Positions 1-9,242 of a stretch of DNA of 64,000 nt are shown here, piece by piece. This stretch comes from Lithodes maja (lineage: Eukaryota; Arthropoda; Malacostraca; Decapoda; Lithodidae): the NCBI GenBank assembly GCA_037953745.1, contig JBAKBP010001418.1, positions 62,001-126,000 of the forward strand. The letters are read 5' to 3'. Below the pieces are notes generated by a model that was given only the letters and a program-made list of their open reading frames with translations, ran no database searches and was not told the DNA's origin. Position 1 is the first letter of the stretch. Each line of letters starts with the position of its first letter. Position numbers and translations under genes: made by a program.

Positions 1-2
1 CA

Positions 3-1926
3 GTGCAAGACTGCATACCATCGAAAATACGGCGTCCAGGCCATAATAATAAGCCCAAATGGTGGAATAAAGATATTTCAAACTGCCTGCTTGCTAAAAA
101 ATTTGCTAATGATAGATTAAAATCCTCACAAAATGACGAAGAACGGGTGAAATTTGTAGAGCTACGACGCAAAGCCAAAAAGTTAATTAAGCAAAGTAAA
201 AAGACCTTAGAGTTACATATTGCGAATCAAAGTAAAACAAACCCGAAAGAATTTTATAGTTATATCAGAAAGAAAAAAGTAGTTACTTCAACTGTTGGAC
301 CGTTGGAAGACTGCATTTCACACAACCACTTACGCCAACAACACAACCTACACTCAATGAGAGCTCTGTGGGAAAGCCCGATCGTGGCCGTGGCCTTCCT
401 CAGGGACTCGGGGCTGTTCGGCCAGGCAGCTTAGGGAACAACAACAACAACAACAACTGTTGGACCGTTAGTCGATGAAAAAGGAGAATACACCAAAGAT
501 GAAGTACAAATGAGTAATGCCCTCAATACCTTCTTTGCATCAGTTTTTACAACAGAAGACCTCAGTGATATCCCTACACCATCGCCGATTCAGATTGATA
601 ATTCAGATGTTCTAAGCAATATCACCGTTACAGAGAGAGAAGTATTGAATTGTTTAGATAAACTCAAAGTAAATAAAACGCCAGGACCTGATACAATCTC
701 GCCTAGAGTTCTAAAGGAAGCTAAGAATGAGCTCTCCAAACCACTGACATTACTATTCAATAAATCCTTGCAGTCTGGAACTATGCCTGATCAGTGGAAG
801 CTAGCCAACGTAACACCGATATTCAAAAAAGGCAGCAAATCCCTACCCAGTAACTATCGTCCAATTAGCTTAACCTCAGTTGTATGTAAAATGCTAGAAA
901 CGGTCATACGAGACAGACTCGTAAATCACTTAGAGGAAAATAACATACTTAAAGATACTCAACACGGCTTTCGTAAAAAACGTTCCTGTTTAACAAACCT
1001 CTTAGACTTCTTCCATGATATCCTCAACCTCTACGATGAGAGTAAAGCTGTAGATATTATATACCTTGATTTTCAAAAGGCATTTGACAAAGTTCCCCAC
1101 AAACGTTTACTGCTAAAACTAAAAGCGCATGGAATACAAGACGGTGTGTTGAAATGGATAGAAAATTGGCTCAACAACAGAAAGCAAAGAGTAGTCATAA
1201 ACGGTAAGGCATCTAAATGGACCAATGTAAGTAGCGGGGTACCCCAGGGATCGGTACTAGGACCAATTCTCTTTCTAATTTACATCAACGACATAGATGA
1301 GGGTCTCACCTGCACAATCTCAAAATTTGCTGACGATACAAAAATTGCAAATAGCGTACTCTCAAAAGAACAAGTTGACGATATGCAACACAATCTAGAT
1401 AAATTGTCATGTTGGGCCCAAATTTGGCAAATGAGTTTCAATGCGGATAAATGTAAAGTACTACATGTCGGATACCTAAATGAGAAAGCAAACTATTCGA
1501 TGAATGGCACTCAGCTTAAGAATGTAAACAGAGAAACTGATCTGGGAGTAACAATATCGAGTAACCTAAAACCGAGTCAACAATGTTCAGAAGTTGTTAA
1601 GAAGGCAAACAAAATAATTGGCTTTATAGGCAGGTCATTTGAGCATAAATCCAAAGAAGTTATCCTAACCCTTTACAATTCCTTAGTCCGCCCTCTTCTG
1701 GAATACTGCGTTCAATCCTGGTGCCCTTATTACCAAAAAGATATAAACAAGCTAGAACGAGTTCAACGTAGAGTTACCAAAATGATACCTAGCCTAAAGA
1801 ACAAACCATACGAAGAGCGTCTTAGAGAATTAAATCTATTTCCTTTAACCCAGCGCAGATTAAGAGGCGACTTAATTCAAGTGTTCAAAATCATCAAAGG
1901 CATCGACAATATGAACTGTAGTAAGT
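3..1926 (+). pseudogene. CR1-like ORF2: linker and reverse transcriptase
   Basis: This is the reverse transcriptase part of LINE copy A. It would copy the element's RNA into DNA at the target site. Visible RT blocks are NYRPISLTSV (about 850-890), DFQKAFDKVPHKRLL (about 1070-1110), SGVPQGSVLGPILF (about 1233-1275) and FADDTK (about 1327-1344), where F replaces the usual Y of YADD. The lysine-rich linker (3-289) is cut off from the RT by the SINE at 305-454. Downstream the frame runs into the LINE inserted after 1926. The frame shows no stop other than those caused by insertions, so the copy was probably young when it was hit. Confidence 0.85.
305..454 (+). mobile_element. short SINE with (CAA)n tail
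   Basis: A 150-bp insertion ends in a (CAA)n tail and is flanked by the 15-bp direct repeat AACTGTTGGACCGTT at 290-304 and 455-469. Removing it restores the LINE reading frame (VTSTVGP joined to LVDEKG). Its last 75 bp match the 3' part of the SINEs at 19533, 42774 and 60155 (GGGGCTGTTCGGCCAGGCAG motif). Its first part differs, so it is either another subfamily or a chimera. Confidence 0.85.
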
Positions 1927-1982
1927 CCTATCTCCTATTCTCTTTCTAATTTTTATAAATGATCTCCTTAACTGTACCTTAA

Positions 1983-3984
1983 CCCTTCGACCCCGGGTGG
2001 TACACGTGTGTACCATTTTTTTTTGGCCCGAGGAACCCGGGTGGTACACCACTGTACCATTGCTTGCGTGAGTGCTTTTCGAATGGCGCGCGTAAAAATT
2101 TCGCTCCGTGGTCACCAGGCGTCGCTAGGCGACGCCACCAGACAGCATGTACGCCACCAAAACAGTCTCTACCCTGCCGCCAACATGGATACTAGCCCAA
2201 AAAGTTATTCCCTTGTGTCCGATTCTACGCTCCCTTCGACGCCTGCCCATGTTCGTCGCGCCCTAACGCAAAGGCACGTACAAGATGCGTTGACTCCCGG
2301 AGGTATTGAGATAGCTTTGAGGAGTTATGAACGTGGTGAAGGCCAAAATAGTGTTGATGAGTTGGGTAGTGATAGCTCCGAGTCTTATCAGTCTCACTAT
2401 AGTGAAGATTTTGACGATCTAGACGAAATCCATGAAAGATACGCCTTTTTTAGTGGATTTGACCATGACCATGAAAGTGATGATAGTGAGGCTGAGCGGG
2501 AGGCTGAGGTTGACCCGCCATTGTCTTCCTTATCTACCCACGCCACCCAAGTTGCCCCAGGCTCCCGCCATTCTTCCCCACCACCACCAGCACTCCCTAG
2601 GGTTGAGGACCCCCCACTTTCGGCCTATTTACCCACTCCTTCCCCACCTCGCCGACCTACACGCCGCCCACGCATCATTCGTTCCCCGCGAGATTATGAG
2701 GGGGGCTCTGAAGAAGAAGGGCACCTCACAGATGACTCTGGCCATGATTACCTGGGTCCACCGTCAGGGCAAGATGACGGCTCTGACGACAACGACGATG
2801 ACGACGACTTTATGGACATCGACGACCCTCAACCCAGACGCTTTGCCCAGGGCCGTCGTGCTCCTGGCCGCCCTGGCCGCCGGGCTGGCCGCCGGGCTGG
2901 GCCTGGGCGCCGTCGCGCTCCTGGCCGCCCTAGGGTGCGCGCCGCCAAAGTTCGTGGGCGTGCTGCCCCCGCTCTAGCTCCACAGAGGGCAGTGGCACAA
3001 CCTGGGCGCCCCGTTCAGGACCGCCTGCAGTGTGCACAGTATCTAAATGTGCACAAGCTCTGTTACCTGCCTCTGGAACGAGATGGAGTCACCATTAGCA
3101 GAAGGCGGTGCCATGTCTGCTGGAACAGCCAGGTGAGGCCGAGGAAGCACAAAAAGACCACCATGCAGTGTGTGGAGTGCCAGGTGTCACTATGTACTAT
3201 ACCGTGCTTTGCTGAATACCACAGCAAGCAGGAGTACTAACTAATAATCATAGTGAAAGTACCAAAGACTGACAATATGTATGTATATAGGCAACAAGTG
3301 GAAATAAAACAATGTACAGGTGTATTGTGATAAAAAAATCATGTATTATGAAAACATATATAAATAAGTGAAAAAAGACACAATAAATTGTATATAAAAC
3401 GTTTACAAAGCATATAACTAAGTGAAAGTGACACATGACATAATATTAGATGGCCAAAGTATAATAAACACCTGTGATAACGAATAATCAGTGCCTAATA
3501 TAACAATAACCTACCTCAATTACTCATAAAAACTACGGTATCGAGTGAAAATGTGAAATATTTGTTACAATCATAGCCTAATAAACATATTTTATATAAT
3601 TGGACTCCAAATAACTATAATAACATCACTATCAATACATAAAATCGCCTCCGGGAGGTAAAAGGTTTTGCGCGACGAGTGGCTAAGAAAACAGTAGGTT
3701 AGCCGAGCCGGGGCCTGGGCAAAGGCGACGCATCCGAACGCGGGATGATTTTCACGCATAAAAATCACTCCACTTCCCGCGCTCACCATTATGCAATCAC
3801 TTGGGCTAGAGACCTCTACTCAACGGCATTCTACACATGAAGGTTTGTGCTACATTTTTCTGTTTTTTTTATAACTTTGTGTAATGTATTTCAGGAGTAA
3901 CATGTGAATCAACAGGGACCAAAATTCCTGAAAACCCCCGGACACAAAGTACAGTCACGATATTCCCTAGCCGGGGTCGGAGGG
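1983..3984 (+). mobile_element. piggyBac element copy 1, internally deleted
   Basis: The TTAA target duplication is at 1979-1982 and 3985-3988. The ends are CCCTTCGACCCCGG on the left and the reverse complement of CCCTCCGACCCCGG on the right. This fits piggyBac-superfamily elements: TTAA target and CCCT termini. The element is 2002 bp against 4207 bp for copy 3. The difference is three deletions in the coding region and fewer 177-bp tandem repeats in the 3' region. The left subterminal region carries the near-palindrome GGTACACGTGTGTACC. Confidence 0.92.
2185..3240 (+). CDS. piggyBac transposase deletion derivative lacking the catalytic domain
   Basis: The frame encodes 351 residues from the ATG at 2185 (context CCAACATGG). 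The same ATG is the start in copies 2 and 3. Compared with the 983-residue copy 3, three segments are missing. Two are in the acidic, proline-rich N-terminal region. One removes the whole RNase H-like catalytic core, so none of the three catalytic aspartates remains. The basic AT-hook-like stretch (GRRAPGRP repeats, about residues 225-260) and the C-terminal Cys-rich domain (CHVC...CVEC...C...C) are kept. All three junctions keep the frame. It cannot be an active transposase. If expressed, it could bind element DNA and compete with the full enzyme, which is inference. Confidence 0.75.
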   Translation: MDTSPKSYSLVSDSTLPSTPAHVRRALTQRHVQDALTPGGIEIALRSYERGEGQNSVDELGSDSSESYQSHYSEDFDDLDEIHERYAFFSGFDHDHESDDSEAEREAEVDPPLSSLSTHATQVAPGSRHSSPPPPALPRVEDPPLSAYLPTPSPPRRPTRRPRIIRSPRDYEGGSEEEGHLTDDSGHDYLGPPSGQDDGSDDNDDDDDFMDIDDPQPRRFAQGRRAPGRPGRRAGRRAGPGRRRAPGRPRVRAAKVRGRAAPALAPQRAVAQPGRPVQDRLQCAQYLNVHKLCYLPLERDGVTISRRRCHVCWNSQVRPRKHKKTTMQCVECQVSLCTIPCFAEYHSKQEY

Positions 3985-3988
3985 TTAA

Positions 3989-4848
3989 TTCCCATCCATT
4001 CATACGCAGACGACTCAACCTTACACTACTCCATTAGTTTTTCAGAACGCCCCAGCCAGCAATCTCTCAACAACAAACGTAATGAAGCCATAGAACTCTT
4101 AAATTCTGATCTAAATACAATTTCCAATTGGGGCAGAGAAAACCTTGTTAACTTTAATGCTTCCAAAACCCAATTTCTCCATCTATCTACCCGTCAGGAT
4201 CTCCCAGCGGACTATCCCTTATTCTTCAACAATACAAAAATCAACCCTTCATCTTCTCTCAATATTCTTGGTCTCTCTTTTTCTTCTGCTCTCATTTGGA
4301 AGGACCATATTACCAGTCTTGCTAAGGCAGCCTCCCAGAAGCTGGGTGTGCTCAACCGCCTCAGGGGGTTCTTTTCCCCTGCACAGCTTCTTGCTCTGTA
4401 CAGGGGCATAGTGCGCCCTTGTATTGAGTATTGTTCACATGTGTGGGGAGGTTCCTCTCACACCGCTCTCCTAGACAAAGTTGAAAGGAAGGGCTTTCGT
4501 ATCATTAACTCCCGTCCACTCACCAACTCTCTGCAATCTCTCTCTCTCCGCCGCAATGTTGCATCTCTCTCGCTATTCTATCGCTACTATTATAATCAGT
4601 GTTCCTCAGAGCTATCCCAGTGCATACCACCTCCTTTACGTAGGGCACGTGGTACCTGTCTTGCAACTCAATCCCACCCCTACTCTGTGCAACTCTCCAA
4701 CCCAAGAGTGAAACGTTACTCTCAAACTTTCTTCTACTCAACAGCTGAGCTCTGGAACTCTCTCCCAGAATCAGTCTTTCCCTCTTCCTATGACTTAAAT
4801 TGCTTCAAACTCCGTGTGTCCAGGCATTTTGGCTCGAACGTCCCTTGA
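3989..4848 (+). pseudogene. reverse transcriptase C-terminal half of LINE B
   Basis: This is the 3' part of a LINE RT. Its upstream 50 bases lie at 1927-1982, encoding LSPILFLIFINDLLNCT. Across the TTAA of the piggyBac insertion the frame continues as LIPIHSYADDSTLHYS, so the catalytic YADD box lies just after the junction. Downstream are the thumb region and a C-terminal block (RRNVASLSLFYRYYY, then AELWNSLPESVF). The stop is at 4846-4848, followed by an 80-base 3' UTR and the poly(A). Upstream codons that appear open from 3904 belong to the piggyBac element and are not part of this protein. Confidence 0.85.
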
Positions 4849-5184
4849 TTTTGGCCCTGTCACTCTTTCAACTATGGGGGAGGCACTCGCTATAGGCAGT
4901 TATGCCTTTTGCCTCCCTCAATCACATAGAAAAAAAAAAAAAAAAAAAAAAAAAAGTACTTCACTATCGACCAATCTAATTACACACGGGGAAACGGTTG
5001 CAAAATTATTGGTAAATCTTTTAACTCACACGAATCTAAGAATTTCTTCTTCAATCGAGTTGTCAACTTGTGGAATGGGCTTCCCCGAAACGTTATAGAC
5101 TGCAGCACCGTTGATTCATTTAAATTCCGCCTAGACAAATATCTCGCATCAAACCCGCGACTGACTGCGTTTGTAAATGAATAA

Positions 5185-5392
5185 CTTTATCCTCCCCTCA
5201 GTTACTAACCCCTATGTCCCCTACTAACTTCCTAGTCCTGCCACGTTAGTGGCAGGGCAGTAGTTCCCTTTCCAATGTTCCCTTACCCACTCTAAACCAC
5301 TGTTTGGACACTTGATCCTCAGTGTTTTGGAGGACACGCAGCCTAGAAGGGTCACTAGATCTGTTGTTGCTTGATTTCCTTTGTACTCCTTT
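5185..5392. other. unassigned stretch between LINE A stop and DIRS copy 1
   Basis: This is either 3' UTR of LINE A or unrelated sequence. It holds a short palindrome (CTGCCAC-GTTA-GTGGCAG, about 5237-5254) and a direct repeat of CCTTTGTACT near 5379-5398. Homology to DIRS copy 2 begins only at about 5393. I see no gene here. Confidence 0.5.
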
Positions 5393-7792
5393 GTACTCAT
5401 TCTTGGCTATGAACCCTGGGGAAGGTGCAATGTGAATACACTCATTAAGCCTACCAAACCTGAGGCAATTAGGTGTGTTGCTCATCGCCGCCAGCTCAGA
5501 CACTCTGTTCCCGGTGGCCAAAGCCAAAAGGAATACAGTCTTTTTTAAGATTAATGTAAAGTCTGCAGTATTATGGTACAGACGGGAATGAAGTAAAGAC
5601 AATGCTTTGTCCAGAGACCAAGTAGGCATGAGCTGACGGGGAGGTGGACGGAGTTTAAAACATGCCCTCATAAAACCTGTTTCCTCCGCGACTGGTATGG
5701 TGAGACCGGTAAGGTCCCAAAATGGCATCCTAATCGCTGTTAAGTGATTTTTTAACGTTACCACAGATAACCGTTTCTGCTCGAACAGATAATTTAAATA
5801 ATTAAAAACTAACGCCACCGAGGGCACAGTTTGTTCTGTCCTAAGGATCCAAGAAGTAAAGGCTTGCCAATGTGATTGATACTGTCGTTTTGTAGACTGA
5901 GTATATTGATTCATTAATTTATTGGTCACGTCTCTACCATACGGTGCTAGCCACTTGGCCTCCTGAATGTCCATAATGCAAAAGTCAGCGAGGTCGCTAG
6001 GTTGCCAATCGTGTCTAAGTGGAAAAACCCGACCGGGAGCGACACCGGGTGCGGGCACCACGTTTTCAATTGCTGGTACCACAACTGCGCCGGCCACAGG
6101 GGCGCGATTAGCGAGACTAAGCCCCGATAATCTCGTAGTTTGTTTACTACATGGCACATTAGAGACGCGTCTGGCGGCGGAAACAGATAGATGGAACTCC
6201 ACCTGTTCCAGTCTGTCACCAGGGCGTCTGGCCCTCCTGCCGGCGTTATCGTCCGGCGGGTGAGGTACATTGGGAGTTTGTGAGTCTCCTCGGATGCAAA
6301 CAGATCCACTTGTGGATGGTAAAGCTCTGCAATCATTTGGTTGAAAATGGGTTGCTTGAGCTCCCATTCTACTGTTGTGCTCTGTCTCCGAGACAGAGCG
6401 TCTGCCCAGACGTTTGCTACGCCTGGGAGATAAGATGCGTGAAGATGAATGTCCAGCCTGTTGGCTAGAATAAAAATCTCTTCTGACACGTTTAGCAACT
6501 TCCGAGACCTCGTTGACCCTTGTTTCTGAATACAGTGAACTGCATTCAGATTGTCCATTCTGAAGGCCACCGACTTGCCCCGTAAAGTAGAGCCGTGAGC
6601 CTGAAGGAAATATAAGGGGACTAGTAATTCTTTGACATTGATGTGGGAGATTTCTAAATGGGACCAAAGCCCTTGACCCTGGTGCCCTTGGTTTGACTGA
6701 AAACCCCAACCTATCGTTCCTGACGCATCCGTGTCTACCCATACCGTCGGCGGAGGAGAGGTCCATGACATTATTGAGTGCAACATTTCCCTCTTTGCCC
6801 AGACCGCTAGTAAGGTGTGGATTAATTTTGGTATGGGCCATAATTTTTCTGCCGGTAATAGTGGAAAATATTTGTTGCCCTCCAATATTAAACGCTTTAC
6901 CCTCAACCGGCCCAACGTTACAGTTAGTTGAATCCAGTTGAGAGAGCCGACCAGAGACTCCCAGATTCTCCGTGTCGTAGTCAGACTGTGAAGGAACAGG
7001 AACAGTTTCCTGCGAAACCTGTTTCGATTGTCCACACTCTGACTCAGAGTGAGAGCAGCTGTGTCCCAAACCAGCCCTATCCACTGAACTACTCGTGAGG
7101 GAACAAGGTTTGACTTTACCAGATTTACCTTGAACCCTAGAGTTTTGACATGTTTTAATGTTATGTTGACATGATTTATGCATACTTGCTCCGTCTCTGC
7201 CACCACTAGCCAGTCGTCTAGGTACCACAAAATCCTGATCCCTTGTTTTAACAATGGCATCAGGGCTTGCCGGACTAATTTTGTGAATAAGCGAGGTGCC
7301 AGGTTCAATCCGAATGGCATCCTCTGAAAAACATAATTTTGATGCCTGATCCGTAAGGCCAGAAATCTTTGAAATCTTTTGTTTACCGATACGTGCCAAT
7401 AAGCGTCTGTCAGGTCTAAGGAACGCATCCAACCTCCCGGCGGAAGTGTTAGCCTGATTTGGTGCACTGTTAACATCCTGAATGACTCGTTGTGAATGTG
7501 AAGGTTCAGATAAGACAGGTCTACGACGGGTCTCATCTGAACACTGTCCATTTTGGGTACCAAAAATAGCTTGGATGTGAAGACTGGGTAATTTTGAGGG
7601 ACCGGGATGATGACATTCATTTCCTTGATCAGTGACTCCACCTCTAATGAAACTAGATTTGCCGTTGTCGGCTGACGTAAACGAGGTCGCCGGAGCCACT
7701 GCCAAGTGATGCCTTTGAGTACCACCATCCTTGCCCAAGTATTTAACGGCCATGCTTTGTGACACGTTCGGAACGACCCAGTTAGCAGACAA
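5393..7792 (-). pseudogene. DIRS tyrosine recombinase frame, C-terminus lost (copy 1)
   Basis: This second long minus-strand frame overlaps the RT/RNase H frame. The recognisable recombinase part lies at about 5393-5990: a core-binding region (YGRDVTNKLMNQYTQSTKRQYQSHW), then the first catalytic arginine in ATGNRVSELAAM (about 5487-5520). Homology stops at about 5393, before the HxxR and the tyrosine that copy 2 keeps (HDLRKWA, HTFLTRYL), so this copy cannot recombine. The frame stays open through about 1.8 kb of RT overlap, where I recognise no domain. Overlap of recombinase and RT frames is known in DIRS elements. Confidence 0.7.
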
Positions 7793-7863
7793 GGGTTCGT
7801 CGGCTGTACTACCCTCGGATCCACCCGCCTTGAGACCGGCCCCGGGAGTGAGAGAGACTTTAG
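5947..7863 (-). CDS. DIRS reverse transcriptase / RNase H / methyltransferase-like polyprotein (copy 1)
   Basis: This is the Pol protein of DIRS copy 1, open without a stop from the gag overlap (7863) to 5947. Visible blocks, N to C: RT template block MRPVVDLSYLNLHI, motif A SLDLTDAYWHVSV, block B QRMPFGLNLAPRLF, and catalytic YLDD in ILWYLDDWLVV. Next come RNase H residues in WVDTDASGTIGWG, AFRMDNLNAVHC and VWADALSR. Last is the methyltransferase-like segment seen in DIRS elements (VDLFASEETHKLPMY ... YLFPPPDASLM ... PLWPAQLWYQQL). There is no good ATG at the N-terminus. The frame lies -1 to gag across a slippery heptamer, which suggests it is made as a Gag-Pol fusion. The protein looks complete, although the element around it is not. 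Confidence 0.85.
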   Translation of the reverse strand, partial: LKSLSLPGPVSRRVDPRVVQPTNPCLLTGSFRTCHKAWPLNTWARMVVLKGITWQWLRRPRLRQPTTANLVSLEVESLIKEMNVIIPVPQNYPVFTSKLFLVPKMDSVQMRPVVDLSYLNLHIHNESFRMLTVHQIRLTLPPGGWMRSLDLTDAYWHVSVNKRFQRFLALRIRHQNYVFQRMPFGLNLAPRLFTKLVRQALMPLLKQGIRILWYLDDWLVVAETEQVCINHVNITLKHVKTLGFKVNLVKSNLVPSRVVQWIGLVWDTAALTLSQSVDNRNRFRRKLFLFLHSLTTTRRIWESLVGSLNWIQLTVTLGRLRVKRLILEGNKYFPLLPAEKLWPIPKLIHTLLAVWAKREMLHSIMSWTSPPPTVWVDTDASGTIGWGFQSNQGHQGQGLWSHLEISHINVKELLVPLYFLQAHGSTLRGKSVAFRMDNLNAVHCIQKQGSTRSRKLLNVSEEIFILANRLDIHLHASYLPGVANVWADALSRRQSTTVEWELKQPIFNQMIAELYHPQVDLFASEETHKLPMYLTRRTITPAGGPDALVTDWNRWSSIYLFPPPDASLMCHVVNKLRDYRGLVSLIAPLWPAQLWYQQLKTWCPHPVSLPVGFFHLDTIGNLATSLTFALWTFRRPSG

Positions 7864-8118
7864 TTTTTTGATGGTGGTCGAGGTGGTGGTGGTGGACGCT
7901 TAACCGGCTGGCCAGCGTTGGCAGAAGACGGGCCCTGACCTGGTTTGTTATAGCCTCGTCCTTTCTGACCTGTAAACTTACCCTGTCTATACCTGTACTG
8001 ACCTTGGGGGGAGGAGGACTTAGGTAGGTGAAAGGGCTTAGATCCCCCCGGCTGTGCTTTTGCGACTGGCTTGGGTTTGGGAAAGTTAAAAGGTTTCTTA
8101 GAAGGGGTGGGACTGTGT
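7860..8118 (-). pseudogene. C-terminal end of DIRS gag (copy 1), separated by insertions
   Basis: This fragment encodes the last 85 or so residues of Gag. It is rich in Gly, Pro, Lys and Ser (for example GQKGRGYNKPGQGP), and it ends at TAA 7860-7862 right after the slippery site. The rest of gag lies at 8606-8619, 14212-14246 and 23415-25754. Three transposons now sit between these pieces, so the gene cannot be expressed intact. Confidence 0.75.
7863..7869 (-). promoter_or_regulatory. candidate -1 frameshift site between DIRS gag and pol
   Basis: On the minus strand the gag frame ends TCA AAA AAC TAA. A-AAA-AAC is a classic -1 slippery heptamer. A one-base slip reads CTA AAG TCT directly into the RT frame, with no stop before MDPRVVQ. 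In copy 2 the serine codon TCA has become TAA (57438-57440), which would stop ribosomes before the slip. Confidence 0.6.
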
Positions 8119-8122
8119 TTAA

Positions 8123-8601
8123 CCCTCCGGCCCCGGCTATATATTATATATATATTCCTCGAAATCCGGGTGTTTTGGCCGAAAAACGTCTAGGCTAGGC
8201 TACCGTATATTCGTTAATCAGACTGCTTCCCGCATTCCCGCGCATCCCCAAGCGTAGCTGTGTTATTTACCTGTAAAATGGCCTTAAGTAGAGCTCTCTA
8301 AGTCAACTGGGTGAGCTGTGATGATGATTTCATTGGAGATAACTTTATGGCCAAACCAGCCACTTTACACCACTTTTCGATACTGAACAACAACATACAG
8401 GCACACACGAACAAGCGACGCTCTCCTTCTTGTGGCCGGAGATGCGGAGCGTCGGTCCAGCCGGCTGTTGTTTACATGCGTCGGACCGACGCCTCGCACA
8501 CGAAGCTCACAGGCTTTCAAGCAATGGTACAATGTAGTACCACCCGGGTTCCTGGGGCCAAAAAAAAATGGTACACGTGTGTACCAACCGGGTTTGAAGG
8601 G
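8123..8601. mobile_element. TTAA MITE E1, piggyBac-related
   Basis: This 479-bp element has TTAA at 8119-8122 and 8602-8605. DIRS copy 2 has the empty site (about 57676, one TTAA). The left end CCCTCCGGCCCCGG is shared with E2 (14247) and E3 (62957). The right 80 bp, read in reverse, match the left end of the full piggyBac elements, including the GGTACACGTGTGTACC palindrome and the run of T. It has no coding capacity. An internal inverted repeat (GCGTCGGTCC / GGACCGACGC, about 8448-8493) can form a hairpin. Confidence 0.88.
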
Positions 8602-9205
8602 TTAAAGGCCTGAGCCATATAGTCCATGAGCCAGGCCAGATATCGGTACCACCTGGGGTGACTAAACACGAATGGTACTAAAATGTTTATAGAGTGACTG
8701 TAAGTACATTAAGATATGATAGCCTTCTCGCACTGGTAGCTTAGTCTAATTTTTTTGATGCAATAGGGGCGCTACCCAAAAATAAAGATTTTTAGCGTGA
8801 CGCTCGGCGTTTTCCTCATTTTCTTTAAAATCCATCACACAATCATCGCGAAACTTTGAACACCTATGTAGAATTATATTCTCTACCAGAGTTGTTCCTA
8901 GGTATTTTTCAAATTTCCTCATATTTCGGAATATACTCTATATTTTGGGTATTTTCCTCTAAATCTAGAATAAATCCTTAAATATGGGGAACATTGAAAA
9001 ATATATTCTAACAGCTCTTGTAGCTTATTTGATTCTCTACAAGAATTATTCCGATGTGTATTTCAAGTTTCTCCATACTTAGGGGTTTATTTCATATTTG
9101 GGGATTTTTGGTTATATTTTGGGGATAATTTATTATTGGAAGGAGCAAACATATGTAGAGTGGTTTCCATGTAATGTGTTTGTTTGTTCATGGTTTAATG
9201 GTGAT

Positions 9206-9217
9206 ATTTTTTGCAGG
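9206..9217 (+). other. candidate splice acceptor upstream of transposase start
   Basis: The pyrimidine run TTTTTTGCAG is followed by G and ends 26 bases before the preferred ATG. It suggests that a 5' leader exon inside the transposon (between about 8650 and 9150) may be spliced to the coding exon. Confidence 0.35.
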
Positions 9218-9242
9218 TGTGTGTCGACTGTTTGACGGCAGG

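Larger units (their letters stand above)
1927..4955 (+). mobile_element. 5'-truncated poly(A) LINE (copy B) inserted in LINE A
   Basis: This LINE begins inside its RT domain and ends in a run of 26 A (4930-4955). The 4-base repeat AAGT flanks it (1923-1926 and 4954-4957, overlapping the tail). Removing it rejoins LINE A in frame across NCSK/YFTID. Its own frame is split by the piggyBac element at 1983-3984, with TTAA on each side. The 5' truncation and poly(A) tail point to target-primed reverse transcription of a jockey-like or CR1-like LINE. Confidence 0.85.
1..5184 (+). mobile_element. CR1-like LINE (copy A), 5' end outside window, split by nested insertions
   Basis: This is a non-LTR retrotransposon on the plus strand. 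The visible part runs from the endonuclease-RT linker, through the RT, to the C-terminal stop at 5182-5184. Two insertions split it: a SINE at 305-454 and a second LINE at 1927-4955. Joining 1-304, 470-1926 and 4956-5184 gives one continuous reading frame. No poly(A) tail follows the stop. The overall RT pattern (SGVPQGSVLGPILF, FADDTK, a C-terminal NRVVNLWNGLP block) resembles the CR1 group. The clade call is by eye. Confidence 0.85.

Noticed and set aside
2432..2977. Open frame overlapping piggyBac copy 1 (similar ones at 16330-16572, 16708-17223 and 35226-36074)
   Set aside because: These are alternate-frame readings of the repetitive Pro/Arg/Asp-rich transposase N-terminus. Composition keeps them open, and they have no domain.
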